Shown: one piece after another, positions 36,830 to 47,600 of the stretch | How positions within the stretch are numbered: the stretch's first letter is position 1 | How the letters are laid out: the number at the start of each line of letters is the position of its first letter | NCBI GenBank assembly: GCA_024516155.1 | Contig: JAJJXM010000053.1 | Span: 372,001-436,000 of the forward strand | Direction: 5' to 3' | DNA length: 64,000 bases | Source: Pyronema omphalodes | Lineage: Eukaryota; Ascomycota; Pezizomycetes; Pezizales; Pyronemataceae | Notes under the pieces: generated by a model | Seen by the model: only the letters and a program-made list of their open reading frames with translations | Database searches by the model: none | What the model was told of the DNA's origin: nothing | Translations under genes and position numbers: made by a program

Positions 36830-37400
36830 TCACCAGTCATCCTCATCATCATCCAACACTCCGCGTCTTCTCTGAAACACAATATCTCCCTGACCACTCT
36901 CCTTCTGTCCCTTATCAATCATATCCATAAGCTTCAACAAATCATCATCGGTGACTCTTCCACGAAGCTGGTTGCTGCGCGCCAACATGATAAGACGGTT
37001 CTCGAGATCCCGTGCCCGGTCCGCCTTCACCATTGCGATACGTCCAAGTCTATCGGCCGCTTCCGGTGTGCAGATTTGCGTAATCATTTGCTTCCGGGAA
37101 TCAGCTGCCGAAGGAATTCGGGTTAGAGACTAGTTGGCGAATGGATGCGTTCGTTGAGGGAAATATTATACCTTCCTGTGCACTTTTGGAAAACGTTAGT
37201 AGGGTCTATGTATCAAAGTTGAGCTTTTGGCCATCAGGTACGATGAACTCACGCTTGGTCGTTACCACCACCTTGCTGCGCTCCTCCTTGAAGTTCTGCC
37301 ATACGGGCTGCGCGGATCTTTGCGAGTTCTGATACAATGGATAAGCTGTAGTGCACTATAACATGCAAGGAACAAAGGTCTCACCGTCGTTGTCGGCCAT
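36830..37400 (-). CDS. PDCD5: PDCD5-family protein, with 11-nt micro-exon
   Basis: Four exons on the minus strand: 37385-37400, 37253-37328, 37172-37182 and 36830-37104. Introns are 56, 70 and 67 nt. The product is 125 aa, the same length as human PDCD5. The order is MADNDELAKIRAARMAELQ, a Gly/Gln linker, AAQEADSRKQMITQIC, EAADRLGRIAMVKADRARDLEN, NQLRGRVTDDDLLKLM and the acidic end DDDEDDW. The 11-nt exon (flanked by ACTAACGTTTTCCAAAAG and GTATAA) is needed: splicing exon 2 directly to exon 4 brings a stop codon immediately, while including it restores the QQEA-like family segment. PDCD5 binds DNA and is linked to apoptosis and chaperone (TRiC) function in animals; the fungal role is poorly known. 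It is divergent from MIX17, 434 bp away. Confidence 0.85.
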
Positions 37401-37834
37401 CTGTGGTTGCTGTCGATGCTATCTTTGGAGCTGTGCGCAGATGTGTAGGAGACGTGACCCCTCGTTGCTTCCCCGCGTTAACGCGATGCGGGATGGAATC
37501 GCCAAGCCGGCATGGATAGCATTCTTTGTTGAGGGTTGTGAATGGATTTGCACCGCCACAATATCCATTCATTAGGTTGATTTTGGCAGTTGTGGCAACG
37601 GTAACTGACAGCCGTGTGGCGGTGCCTGAGTCACTGTGAGCGCGGTCCAATCATGCCGACACATGACTAATTCTCTGGGCTTCCGGAAGATTCCCGAGGC
37701 TCGATCTGGGCCCTGTCTTTTTTCTACGTAAAAGATCCTGACGACCGCTGTGAATTCAACCGTTCAGTTATAAACTCATACACACACAACCAAACAACAA
37801 CCAACCACCAAAACAAACACACACTCACTACACA
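37401..37834. promoter_or_regulatory. Shared divergent promoter, PDCD5 / MIX17
   Basis: A 434-bp gap between divergent start codons. The MIX17 side ends in a CA-rich leader (AACCACCAAAACAAACACAC) typical of fungal 5' UTRs. A TGACTAAT motif (AP-1-like) is visible near 37663. No other motif was assigned. Confidence 0.4.
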
Positions 37835-38424
37835 ATGCCTCGTCAACGTGGACCCGCTCGCCCCGCAGCTCGCCCTGCCCCCGCTCCCGCCCGTCCTGCT
37901 GCTCAGCAGACGCGCCCCGCTTCTACCGCCTCTGTCCCGGCCCGCGCCGCTCCTCCTCCTCCCGCCCCTGTTGCTGCTGCCCCCGCTGCTGTCCCCGCCC
38001 AGCAGGGTCCCGGTCTCTTCGGCCAGGTTAGTAACCCTGTCACTTTGACAGCTATCACGATCATCAGCTAATAGCTTCCTTATAGATGGCTTCCACCGCT
38101 GCTGGTGTCGCCGTTGGATCCACTGTCGGACACATGATGGGAGCTGGAATCTCTGGACTCTTCGGAGGATCCTCTTCTTCCGCCCCTGAGGCTGCTCCTG
38201 CCGCCCCTGTCGCCCAGGCTCAGTCTTCTGAGTGGAACGCTGCCAGCTGTGAGGCTGATGCTCGCAACTTCACCAAGTGCTTGGACGACAACCAGGGTAA
38301 CATGCAGATTTGCTCTTGGTACCTTGAGCAGTTGGTATGTTTCTACCATTCTATGAACTGTGATATACAATATATGCTAACAACCTTATAGAAGGCTTGC
38401 CAGAACATGGCTAAGGGATTGTAA
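37835..38424 (+). CDS. MIX17: CHCH-domain mitochondrial protein MIX17 (CHCHD2/10 homologue)
   Basis: Three exons: 37835-38026, 38086-38334 and 38392-38424. Introns are 59 and 56-57 nt with CTAA branch sites. The product is 157 aa. The N-terminal 64 residues are Arg/Ala/Pro-rich, consistent with import to mitochondria. MASTAAGVAVGSTVGHMMG (65-83) is the hydrophobic Gly-rich segment typical of CHCHD2/CHCHD10 and yeast Mix17. The C-terminus is a twin CX9C domain: Cys119-x9-Cys129 and Cys140-x9-Cys150. Such proteins are oxidised by Mia40 in the intermembrane space. The final exon codes just KACQNMAKGL and supplies the last cysteine, so without it the second CX9C would be incomplete. Confidence 0.92.
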
Positions 38425-39814
38425 ACAAATTTTTTTCTTTTCTGATAAACACTGGAGGGAGTATAGGGGATTTTTTTCAGGCGTTGGTCTCTAGATGCAC
38501 ATAATGTACTTGTAGCCTTTTGCAATCCTCTACTCCAATTGTAGATGTGCAAAGATTGTATGATATCAGTTCGGTTGATAGTTTTTTTGTTTGTTGATAC
38601 AAATTTTTTTATTTTTTTATATCTTTTTTTTTTTTTGTTTTATTTGGAATCTGAGATACAAAAAAGATTTCCAATGTAGCGTATGTAATAATCTCCGCTC
38701 ATCAGCCATCTTGTGCAACAAATCGACAAAATCCGATGAAATCCGATGAAATTCGATGAAATGCCGGCCGATGGATGCATGGTCCAATCGCCAATTCTAT
38801 GTAACCATCAAATATATTCCCTGGCTCGATTTGCCTCCTTCCATGCATCTATACAGCATCTCATTTCCGGAAATCCAAATGGTTAGTTTCCTTGCGGGGA
38901 TTCTAGGTGTCCATACATATGCTCGCCTACAGAACAAAGGGGATGCGGGAGGGCTGGGTTATTCTTCTCGGCGCCTTAAAAAGCCTTGGAAGTCCGGATG
39001 TAATGGTTATCCTGTACTGTATCCTGTCGTAGCACCATAGCACCATACATACGTTCATATCCACAGATATAATAATTGACGCCCGCATCTTCTGCACAGC
39101 TACGTGTCAACGCAGACCAGGCCACGGTGGAATTTGGAAACGAATCAGACAAACGAATCAACACGCATAATTTACACGTCAGCGATGCACCACACGACAT
39201 TACATTGCAGCGGACACACTAACTGCAGAGCTTTTGGTTTTATATTTATGCGGACTATCTACATAGGTGTATGTGTATGTACCATATGCGGCCATGATAC
39301 TGCTGGGAAGGAAGGATGAGAAAGGAAGGATGGATGAGAAATTCCTTTGGTTTGGTTTGGTTTATAGGACAGGACACCATATAGGACACACCTAAAAATT
39401 GACAGGGTATGCGGAATCAATATACATATGATGATGAAGATGCATCTGCTTTTTTTTTGTTTTTTCTCTTTCTTGTTTTTGGACGCCTGCATGCATGAAA
39501 GGGAAGAGGAAGAGCCGGGTCTGTTATATTATCTTCTTTACATCCTTTCTTGAGAATAGTTCTCGAACCTCGATCGACGAAGTTTACAACATCGATAATA
39601 ACTCTAGGCAATCATGATGAGAATTGAAAAACCTGAGGATCAGGAAAATGATGCTGTAAGTTCTTGTTCCAGTTCTAGCTCTTGTTCCCCAGATTCGAAA
39701 GTCGGGATGAACTACATATGAGCTCCATAACCCAGTCGCCTTCGCTGTCGCTATCAGCCCTACCCGCTGCTTTTTACACATAGCCGCTAACTCCCGCTAA
39801 GCACCTCCTCGATA
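38425..39814. other. Gene-free spacer
   Basis: About 1.4 kb with T-rich tracts, GAAATCCGATGAAAT short repeats near 38730-38760 and GGAAGGATGAGAAA repeats near 39305-39340. No gene was seen. Confidence 0.6.
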
Positions 39815-40368
39815 CCTCTATCGACTCTGGAATCTGGGCGCTAGGGATCAGCGAGTACGTATCTTGAATCCACGGAGGATTTTCTAGTCTACCAACAGAA
39901 TCTCATTCTCCACGCATCTCCAAAAATCTCCAATGTGATAGCCAATACTAATGCTAATGCTAATTGCTCCGAGCGATATGTAGTAACCACATTTCTACAT
40001 CCCTCTCATCCTCATCAGGAGATTCTACCCCTACCTCAGCCTCCGGAGATTCAGAATCTCAGTCACAATTCGATTTCATTCATATCCGATATCGGTCTGG
40101 TAAAATCACACCCAGAGTCTGGCGCGTTGCTTTCGAACAAACGAAACCTGGGGGTTGGATAGAGGTCGTGGAGAGCGAGAATACAAATACCCCAAGACCC
40201 CGGATAAAAAGTGATCTTGTAAGGGCTGGGTTTGTGGAGGTTGAAGATCGGATAGGGGGGAGGGTTACGGGGGGGACTATGTGGCAGAGATTGGCAGGGT
40301 TGGTAAGGGCGGTGTTAAGTATGGGGATGGGAGCGACGGATTGTGGGGGAAATGGGGATAATAGGTAA
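39815..40368 (+). pseudogene. Relic of a LaeA-like SAM-dependent methyltransferase
   Basis: The frame ending at 40368 reads FDFIHIRYRSGKITPRVW, then FEQTKPGGWIEVVE, then RAGFVEVEDR. These are the post-I and motif II/III blocks of the fungal LaeA/Velvet-partner-type methyltransferase family (FDFIHxR and LKPGGWIE). A degenerate remnant of motif I (SGIWALGIS) is readable near 39822-39855 in a different frame. There is no ATG-started full frame, the first half is scrambled, and the C-terminal part is too short (family length is about 300-400 aa). I read it as a decayed gene. Introns might rescue part of it, but motif I (normally DxGTGxGIWAI) is damaged. Confidence 0.5.
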
Positions 40369-40560
40369 GTTACTCCGGCGGCCACAATTGCGGGCTTGGT
40401 TATCTTGCTGGAGACATCTTTTTGGTGAATTAAGCTGACGAGATTACAGTGTTTTCGTTATTGCAAGAAAACCCTGTAATTTGTAATCATCTGTACCATA
40501 CCATAGCAAAAAATTGGAGACTTTTTTTTTTCTTCAGCGAATCCCAGCAGGTCGTAAACC

Positions 40561-41517
40561 TCAACAGAGCTGGAGAATCTGTTTCCACCTCCGAAGCAAC
40601 ATTTCCTTCGGATATCCCTCCTGCAACTTCTCCGCCGCCGCAATCTTTTCCTTCGCCTCCTCTCTAATCTTCCCCAACACCCCATCCAAATAACCCGGTC
40701 CTCCAACACCCCCCGCAACCTGGCTCCTATAACACCACCCCTCTCGATCCCTAATCCACTTTCCCCAATATCCCTTCCCTCTTATCACCTCTTCCTCCTT
40801 CTCCCCAAACTCCATCCACCCATCACAAATCACATAATCATGCCCATTCTCCTCAGGACAAAACCCATACTCCACCAACAAAAAATCACTACTATGGTGC
40901 CCATACGTCACAAACACCTCCTCCCCCTTCTCGATATCCCGCTGTGTAGTAACCGTATACCCTCTACCCGTAAGCTCAACCCTACACCCAGAATCCGCAT
41001 GGTTAAAGTAATCAATAAACGGACACATCGTCATCCCACCAGCAGGATGATAAAGCGTTCTAGTATTAACCACCAACCAAGCCCATTTAAACTTCTCCTC
41101 ATCAACCCCTGATACCGAATCACGGTCTTTGTGGTAACGGGTTTGTAGCTCGTTTAATAACCTCCCTGTCGACTTGGGGAGGAGAGAAATTTCTTCATCT
41201 CGCCAGCAAAGTGGATGGGAACTGAAATCGGTTGGGACGGTGGCAACCCATGTTTTAAGCCGTTCTGGAGGTGATAAAAGGGTTAAGGCAAGTTGGGTAT
41301 GGGGGGAAAGTTTTGGGGAACCTGGAGGTCGCGCTGGGAGTGTGGTCGGGTTTATTAATGACCGCCGAGGAACATGGGCGATTTGCGTGTTGGAGGGAAT
41401 GGAAGAGGTTGCGAGGATTCCGATGCCGGAGTTGGGAATGTTGCTGGGTTGTAGGGAGGCGTGGATCTGGATGTTGTGCTGTGAGAGGTTGCTGAGGAAG
41501 GGGGTGTGGGAATCCAT
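40561..41517 (-). CDS. SET-domain protein-lysine methyltransferase
   Basis: A single exon of 318 aa from an ATG at 41517. The SET signature is split around an insert, as in the SETD3/SETD6/RKM group: GIGILATSSIPSNTQIAHVP (31-50) at the N-side, then CPFIDYFNHADSGC (165-178) with the NHxxxxC-type AdoMet/pseudoknot motif, then EEVFVTYGHHSSDFLLVEYGF (199-219) with the catalytic Tyr-Gly. Family members methylate ribosomal proteins or other non-histone substrates. The insert (about 60-145) is shorter than in many relatives, and the Rubisco-LSMT C-terminal domain is reduced to about 90 aa. The last codons (LQLC, stop) border a possible GT donor, so a further C-terminal exon cannot be excluded. It is tail-to-tail with the methyltransferase relic and divergent from the small gene at 42356. 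Confidence 0.8.
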   Translation of the reverse strand: MDSHTPFLSNLSQHNIQIHASLQPSNIPNSGIGILATSSIPSNTQIAHVPRRSLINPTTLPARPPGSPKLSPHTQLALTLLSPPERLKTWVATVPTDFSSHPLCWRDEEISLLPKSTGRLLNELQTRYHKDRDSVSGVDEEKFKWAWLVVNTRTLYHPAGGMTMCPFIDYFNHADSGCRVELTGRGYTVTTQRDIEKGEEVFVTYGHHSSDFLLVEYGFCPEENGHDYVICDGWMEFGEKEEEVIRGKGYWGKWIRDREGWCYRSQVAGGVGGPGYLDGVLGKIREEAKEKIAAAEKLQEGYPKEMLLRRWKQILQLC

Positions 41518-42355
41518 TGGGGCGCGTCGCAGTCTCTAGGCGGACGCGTTGGTGGGGTTGTGGAGACACGTGATATGGATATGTGAGTGACGAGGTGTGA
41601 TTAAGGAATCTAGAGGGGAAATGTGGTGGGGGACACCACCATAGAGGAAATGTGCTGAAATTTAGAGTCAGAGGCATTTAGTTATTGTATTATCTACCTA
41701 AAATCCATGAGTAGTATGAAGATCCAAATCGTATCGACAATGATCAAATAAGCTATCATTTATAAAAATACTGCAGGGTTTTTAAAACTTCACAGCTTTT
41801 ATCTCGCGCGTACAATATAACTTTACTAAGTCCAGGTTCAATTGCGACTACCCCATGCGATATGATTATCTTGTGTAGAAATCGTCCAACACATGTAAGT
41901 GACATGCCAAATCCCAGATGATCCACTTCCACAGTCTGCGTAACATCCTCGAAAAGCCGTATTCAACCTTCTTGCTACGGCCTATTCACCCAACTTCGCT
42001 TTAAAAGGGCAATGAGAGTAGAATGGAAGAATGTTTTGCATCAGAAAACATTAATGTGGCTGGGAATGATAACTGGACAGAGTTATACAGCCTTGCATAG
42101 CACGGTTGTTTTTGACGGGGTTTGAAGATCCAAACTGAATTATGGTTTCTCTATCGCTGTGCCGTCTTGCTGCTCCGGCTCATTCATCGTCCATGCTGGT
42201 TACTAACCCTCGCCCACGAATTTCCGCTACATATACTCGTTCAAGTTGCCACTCGTCTTCACAAGAACTCTACCCATCTTCCACAACATCACATCAGTAC
42301 ACATCCACCACCTCCATAACTTACAGCCATCAAAGCCTCCCACACATCACCAACA
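41518..42355. other. Divergent spacer between SET gene and small gene
   Basis: 838 bp, AT-rich, with CT/CA-rich sequence approaching 42356. No gene or repeat was seen. Confidence 0.5.
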
Positions 42356-42649
42356 ATGTCCACAGAATCCGATTCCGAATCCGAATCAACCGGCTCGATC
42401 CCAGATTTTCCCACCGAGGAAGCATTCCACCGCTTCCTGATCAGCCAAAGCTGTCCTTCATATCAACAATATTCATATTATCCAGCGGCTCATTTTTTTC
42501 CACAATGGACAATGAAACTGCCTTCTTCAAAACAGAATCAATTGAATTGGTTTGAAATTATGGTGGAAATGGAAGATAGGCTATGGGAACTACATCATGG
42601 CGACCCACCGCCGGAAACTGCAAGGCAGCAGCAGAATAAACGGAAATAG
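42356..42649 (+). CDS. Small acidic hypothetical protein
   Basis: 97 aa from an ATG in good context (CACCAACAATGTC). The N-terminus is Ser/Glu/Asp-rich (MSTESDSESESTGSIPDF). It is followed by an aromatic-rich middle and a C-terminal helix (EIMVEMEDRLWELHHG) and basic end. No family was recognised. A pyrimidine/CA-rich leader supports expression. It could also be a gene fragment. Confidence 0.45.
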   Translation: MSTESDSESESTGSIPDFPTEEAFHRFLISQSCPSYQQYSYYPAAHFFPQWTMKLPSSKQNQLNWFEIMVEMEDRLWELHHGDPPPETARQQQNKRK

Positions 42650-44004
42650 ATATTAATGATTCCATTGCAGTGGCTGATGGTGGATATAATCGAGAGACTT
42701 TTGTCACGGCTAATTTGAGGGAATTGTCAATAGGGGCGGTGTTACCACAATGATTATGGAATGAGCGGATGTACTTCTTATTCATGTGCATGTAAAATGG
42801 TGTATGTTTACTTAATTATTGTTTAACCCGAGTAATTTGTTCTGTAGTACTTTTTAATTGTATAGCTAGTGTTATATGGGTATTAAAAAGACTTCAATGC
42901 TGTTAATAAATGTCTTATTCACACACGTCCTGAGTTCTCAACTTCCCTTCGTCGTTATGTTGACACTTATCAGAACGTCAACACACCGGCTCAAGGAAAC
43001 GCCACCTTGCCCAGCCTCGCATCTGGCACCAGTTCCCACTAACATAATATCATCATCTACTGCCATCCAGAACCACCACAAACACCGAGAACCGTCCTCT
43101 CTCCGTCAGCACAGCAGAAAGTCATAATACTGTTTCATCCCCTGGGGTTATAGCTCAATTGGTTAGAACACGGCCACTTAGTATACTTACGGGCCGTATG
43201 TGGGTTTGAGTCCCACCCAACCCATATTTTTGCTTCTTTTCACAGCTGAAAACGCTAGAATTTATCATAATTACTTCACATATGATTGTCACGAAGTTTT
43301 ACATTTCATTCGTGGCACAAGAGCATAAAATTGATAATATCTGGAACATGCTATTAAATACATGATATCTATGATAATTAAAGTCATGCGCTGTTATATG
43401 TCGAAATGTTGACGCGTTACGTACGTAGACGATACAAGAAAGATCGTGATGTATGACGTAGGCATGGTTGGTATCACGTGATAATGGGTTAATGCTCGCC
43501 AACTATATCACTGTACGGGGGTTATTTTGTCAATTACATAGTTTGAGTAAATAGTCGACAAAAGTACTGTGAATATAAATCCTCTGGGCTGTCATACACT
43601 CCAAGTCACATACACGGACACCTGCGCAGCACGCTTTGCGACATCTGATATCACTCGTTTGTATTTGCGTTGAGTCTAGATGAGTTGTTTTTTCTTGTTA
43701 TTTGAGAACATTTATTTGGTAGATACATGGAATACTAATCAAATTTGCTATTATCTACACGAACTTCGTCAAGTTGTCGCTGTCCTAGCAGGAGAAACCA
43801 AGTCCACTTTGACAATTATATACACACGACATCACTCGAGTTTGAGCAAGGGTTCGTGACCGAAGAAATTCGGAAGCAATACCATGACGCTCTAATGACC
43901 CAATATCCCGCATAGTATGAATGTGAACTCATACAGGTTATATAACTGCCATAAACTACCGTGTTGAACGGTTGGTCCATTACTGAATCAACAACCCTCT
44001 GTTG
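42650..44004. other. Spacer with one tRNA-like sequence
   Basis: No protein gene. Apart from the tRNA-like stretch at 43144-43224, I see AT-rich sequence without repeats. Confidence 0.5.
43144..43224 (+). tRNA. tRNA-like sequence, probably degenerate, anticodon unassigned
   Basis: An A-box match (TAGCTCAATTGGTTAGAAC) is followed, about 35 bp later, by a B-box-like T-arm GTGGGTTTGAGTCCCAC with a perfect 5-bp stem and a 7-nt loop. An ACGGCC/GGCCGT stem with a 16-nt loop sits where an intron-containing anticodon arm would be. GGGTT/AACCC pairs at the ends, but the remaining acceptor pairs fail. The loop does not present a U before a clear anticodon. The C-to-T change in the B box (GGTTTGA for GGTTCGA) suggests mutation. 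A poly-T (TTTTT) lies just downstream. Confidence 0.4.
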
Positions 44005-44445
44005 TTATTTCAACGTCTCTTGGAAACGCAAAAAATAACTTTTGTGGCCAAGGTTTTCGATCAAGGAAGGCACAATAAGACAACGAATCACTTTCTTTGC
44101 ATCTTCGTCAAACGTTTGTTCCATTCCAGGTTGGTCCTGTAACTCATGATTTCCATACTCTCTGTCAGAACTCCGTGATTGCTGATTACGGCACTCATAC
44201 CGTGGTGGAATCAAATATCTCGTTACTATCTCCAAGTGTAGTAATATTTGGCCTGAATCTCTGAGGGTGTATCCAATAACTAGTTCTTTATAAAACCGAA
44301 ACATAATCATCGGCGTGGTGTGGTTATCAACAAGAGAGGAACAACAGGAGAATATGTAATGGTGCTCGGTCTCTCTCTTATAATTCTCTCGATACTTAGC
44401 TCTATGAAGTAATTCTCCCGTCCATCTCTCACAATTGCCAATCAA
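44005..44445 (-). CDS. Possible coding region, unknown
   Basis: A minus-strand open frame of about 146 codons. It has no ATG at its upstream edge; the first Met is internal (MIMFRFYKELVIG). Composition is protein-like and ends NLGHKSYFLRFQETLK. No family was recognised and no upstream exon was found, since it runs into the leader of the oppositely oriented repeat-protein gene. It may be the 3' exon of a small gene or a remnant. Confidence 0.25.
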   Translation of the reverse strand: MIGNCERWTGELLHRAKYRENYKRETEHHYIFSCCSSLVDNHTTPMIMFRFYKELVIGYTLRDSGQILLHLEIVTRYLIPPRYECRNQQSRSSDREYGNHELQDQPGMEQTFDEDAKKVIRCLIVPSLIENLGHKSYFLRFQETLK

Positions 44446-44667
44446 TTTCCACTAAAGTACTGTCTTTGAAACTTTGTCTGCATTTTTTAAATGGACTATT
44501 AAATGAGTTGTGCCCGGATTCGTTCATGTACAGCACATCCTCCACCCGATATCCACTCACTTAATCATTATACGTTTTATCAAATCATTCCCCAGTATAC
44601 TAGAATTATCATTCTCCACTCTCATATTCAAATTCCTTCCTCCACTTTTTCAGATCCCGCTATTGCA

Positions 44668-47600
44668 ATGGCAAATCCGGATGATCCCGAATCTCTGGCT
44701 TTACAAGATGAGGCAATCAGGTCCAACATCTTCTCTACAGGATCAAACACTGTAGCGAGCAACATTCCCATTCCCTCTTTGGCATTACCAGACGCGGAGG
44801 ATGGCGATGATGACTCCTCAGAATGGGAAGATGAGGACTCTGACGTCATAAGTCCATCATCGGAGTTGGCACCTATGGGATCTAACTACCAATCCTACTC
44901 TCCAGGACAGGATGCATCGACTTCCAACAGCCCCAACTCTCCAGCTTTCGAGAATGAAAGGTCCTATATTCCCCCAACTCCAACTCCGCCATTACAAGAT
45001 GGGGCAACCGTCTACAGCGTCGCTATTCCTATCGAATTAAATCCTTTATTCTTGCAGCATCGAAATGTGGGAAGCAACACCGATGACCAGTCTTCGGAAT
45101 GGGAAGATGTATCGAGCAGCGACGAAGAGTCTCCGGAAATACAAGCCCCGACAAGTAGTTCAAACGTCCCTTCTCCGGAATTGCAAGAGGGGGTAAGAAG
45201 CGACAGCCAGTCTTTGGAAGTAGAAAATGAGGCGAGCAGTGCAAATGTCCTCTCCCCAGAATTGCAAGATGTTGGTGGAAGTACCAACCTCGCCATTCCA
45301 GAGTTGCATGATGAAACCATCAGCAGAGGCATCTCTTCCATGCAATTACAGGATGAGGAAACCAGTGTCGATGAATCCTCTCGCCATGTAGGAGGTGCAT
45401 CCAGTGGTGCCAACTCCCCACAAGAAGTACAAGATATGGAGAGCAGCGGCAGAGTCTCCGATTCCAATATTCCTCAGACTAAACCCGACAGCAACCCCTC
45501 TCCTCAAGTAGGAGGTGCCTCGACCAGTAGCAACATCCCGTCTCCCCAATTAGGAGATGCTTCGACCAGTAGCAACATCCCCTCTGCAGTATTACGACGT
45601 CAGGCCGTCAGCTATACCACCTCCTCTCGGGCATTACAAAACTTAAGGGACAGGGTCGAAGGTCGTGAAATTCCACAAGGACTGGCGATTGAAGAACTTT
45701 CTCCGGAGTTGCGAGATTTCGCGGGCAGACACAGCTCCTATTTCACATCACGGGATCCAGCGAGAACTGTCCACTACACTTCACCAGAACCTCAGGATAT
45801 GGGGAGTAATCGTAACGTCTCCTCTGAGGAATCTAGAGACGTACAACGCTTCCGCACTTCTGAGCCAAGACCTCCAGAGGCCCAGGGAGACAGCCCGTCC
45901 TCACCCCTGGAATCACAGGACGTAGGGGATAGAGTCGGAGTTCATCCGGATTCACAAGTCATGGAGAGAGGCGCTGGAAACAACTCCCCGGAGTTGCAAG
46001 ATGTAGCCAGAAGTTCCAGCCACTCTCTGAGAGCACGGGATCCAGAGAGAAGTGTCCACTACACCTCACCAGAACCTCAGGATACGGGAAGTAACCGTAA
46101 CGTCTCGTCCGGAAGATTCAGAGACGTACGACGCTTCCGCACTTCCGAGCCAAACCTTCCAGAGGCTCAGGAAGACAGTCCATCGCCACCCCTAGAATTA
46201 CAAGACGTAGGGAGCAGGGCTGGTGTTCATCCAAGTTCCCAAGTCATGGAGAGAGGTGCTGGAAACAACTCTCCGGAGTTGCAAGATGTAGCCAGCAGCT
46301 CCAGCCACTATCTGAGAGCACGGGATCCAGAGAGAAGTATCCACTACGCCTCACCAGAACCTCAGGATATGAGGAGTAACCGTAACGTCTCCGGATCCTC
46401 TGGGGAATCCAGAGACGTACAACGCTTCCGCACTTCTGAGCCAAATCCTTCAGAGGCCCAAAGAGACAGCCCATCGCCACCCCTGGAATTACAGGATGTA
46501 GGGGGTGGAGTCGGAGTTCATCCGGATCCACAAGTCATGGAGGGAAGCGCTGGAAACAACTCTCCGGAGTTGCAAGATGTAACCAGCAGCTCCAGCCGCT
46601 ATCTGAGAGCACGGGATCCAGAGAGAAGCATTCACTACACCTCACCAGAACCTCAGGATATGAGGAGTAACCGTAAAGTCTCCGGATCCTCTGGGGAATC
46701 CAGAGACGAACGACGCTTCCGCACTTCTGAGCCAAACCTCCCAGATGCTCCGGAAGACGGCTCATCCTCACCCCTAGAAGGCCCTGCCGTTTCAGCTTTA
46801 CCTGAATCGGAAAGTCTCTACTTCTCTGCGGAATCGCAAGATTTGGAGGCCAGCCACAGTAGTTTCTCTCCGGAATTACAAGAGGCCACGAGAAATGTCA
46901 ACACACGTTCTGAGGGATTACAAGATATGGAGAATAGCCCCGACTTCTCGTCTCCGGAATTTGATGATGTAGACTTATCCAACGCTTGCGAGCCAACTGC
47001 TTCTGAAGCTCAAAGTGAAGGCTTCAACTCTCCCCAGGAAAGCCCTTTTGGGCAAGATATTCGTGATGGGAGGAGTGCCCGCTTAGGATTCTACGATACA
47101 CCTCACTCCGTATCTTCTGAGCAGAACTCCCCTGAGGCTCGCAGTGAAAAATCCAACTCATCGCAGGAAGGCCCTTCTGATCAGGCCGTTCGTCATGGAA
47201 GAGGTGTCTACTCTCGCTCGGGATTCTACAATACACAAGACTCCGCCGCTTCTGAGAAGAACTCGCCGGAGGCTCGAAGTGAAAACTCCAACTCATCGCA
47301 GGAAGGCCCTTCTGATCAGGCCGTTCGTCATGGAAGAGGTGTCTACACTCGCTCGGGATTCGACAATACACAGCACTCCGCATCTTCTGAGAATGTCCCA
47401 TTTGAAGCCCAAACTGACGGCACTTATCAACCCCCTGCAGCAGACTCCGCACCAATCTTTGCAGTTCCCTCACCCGAGCCTCCATCTCCCTCATTGACAA
47501 ACCGTACTGAGCGTACTTACGACTTCTCCCCGCCGGCATCACTTTTTTCGATTGTGGAAGAACAGCCAGTCTGTGAACACTTAGCAATAGCCGCGGTTGA

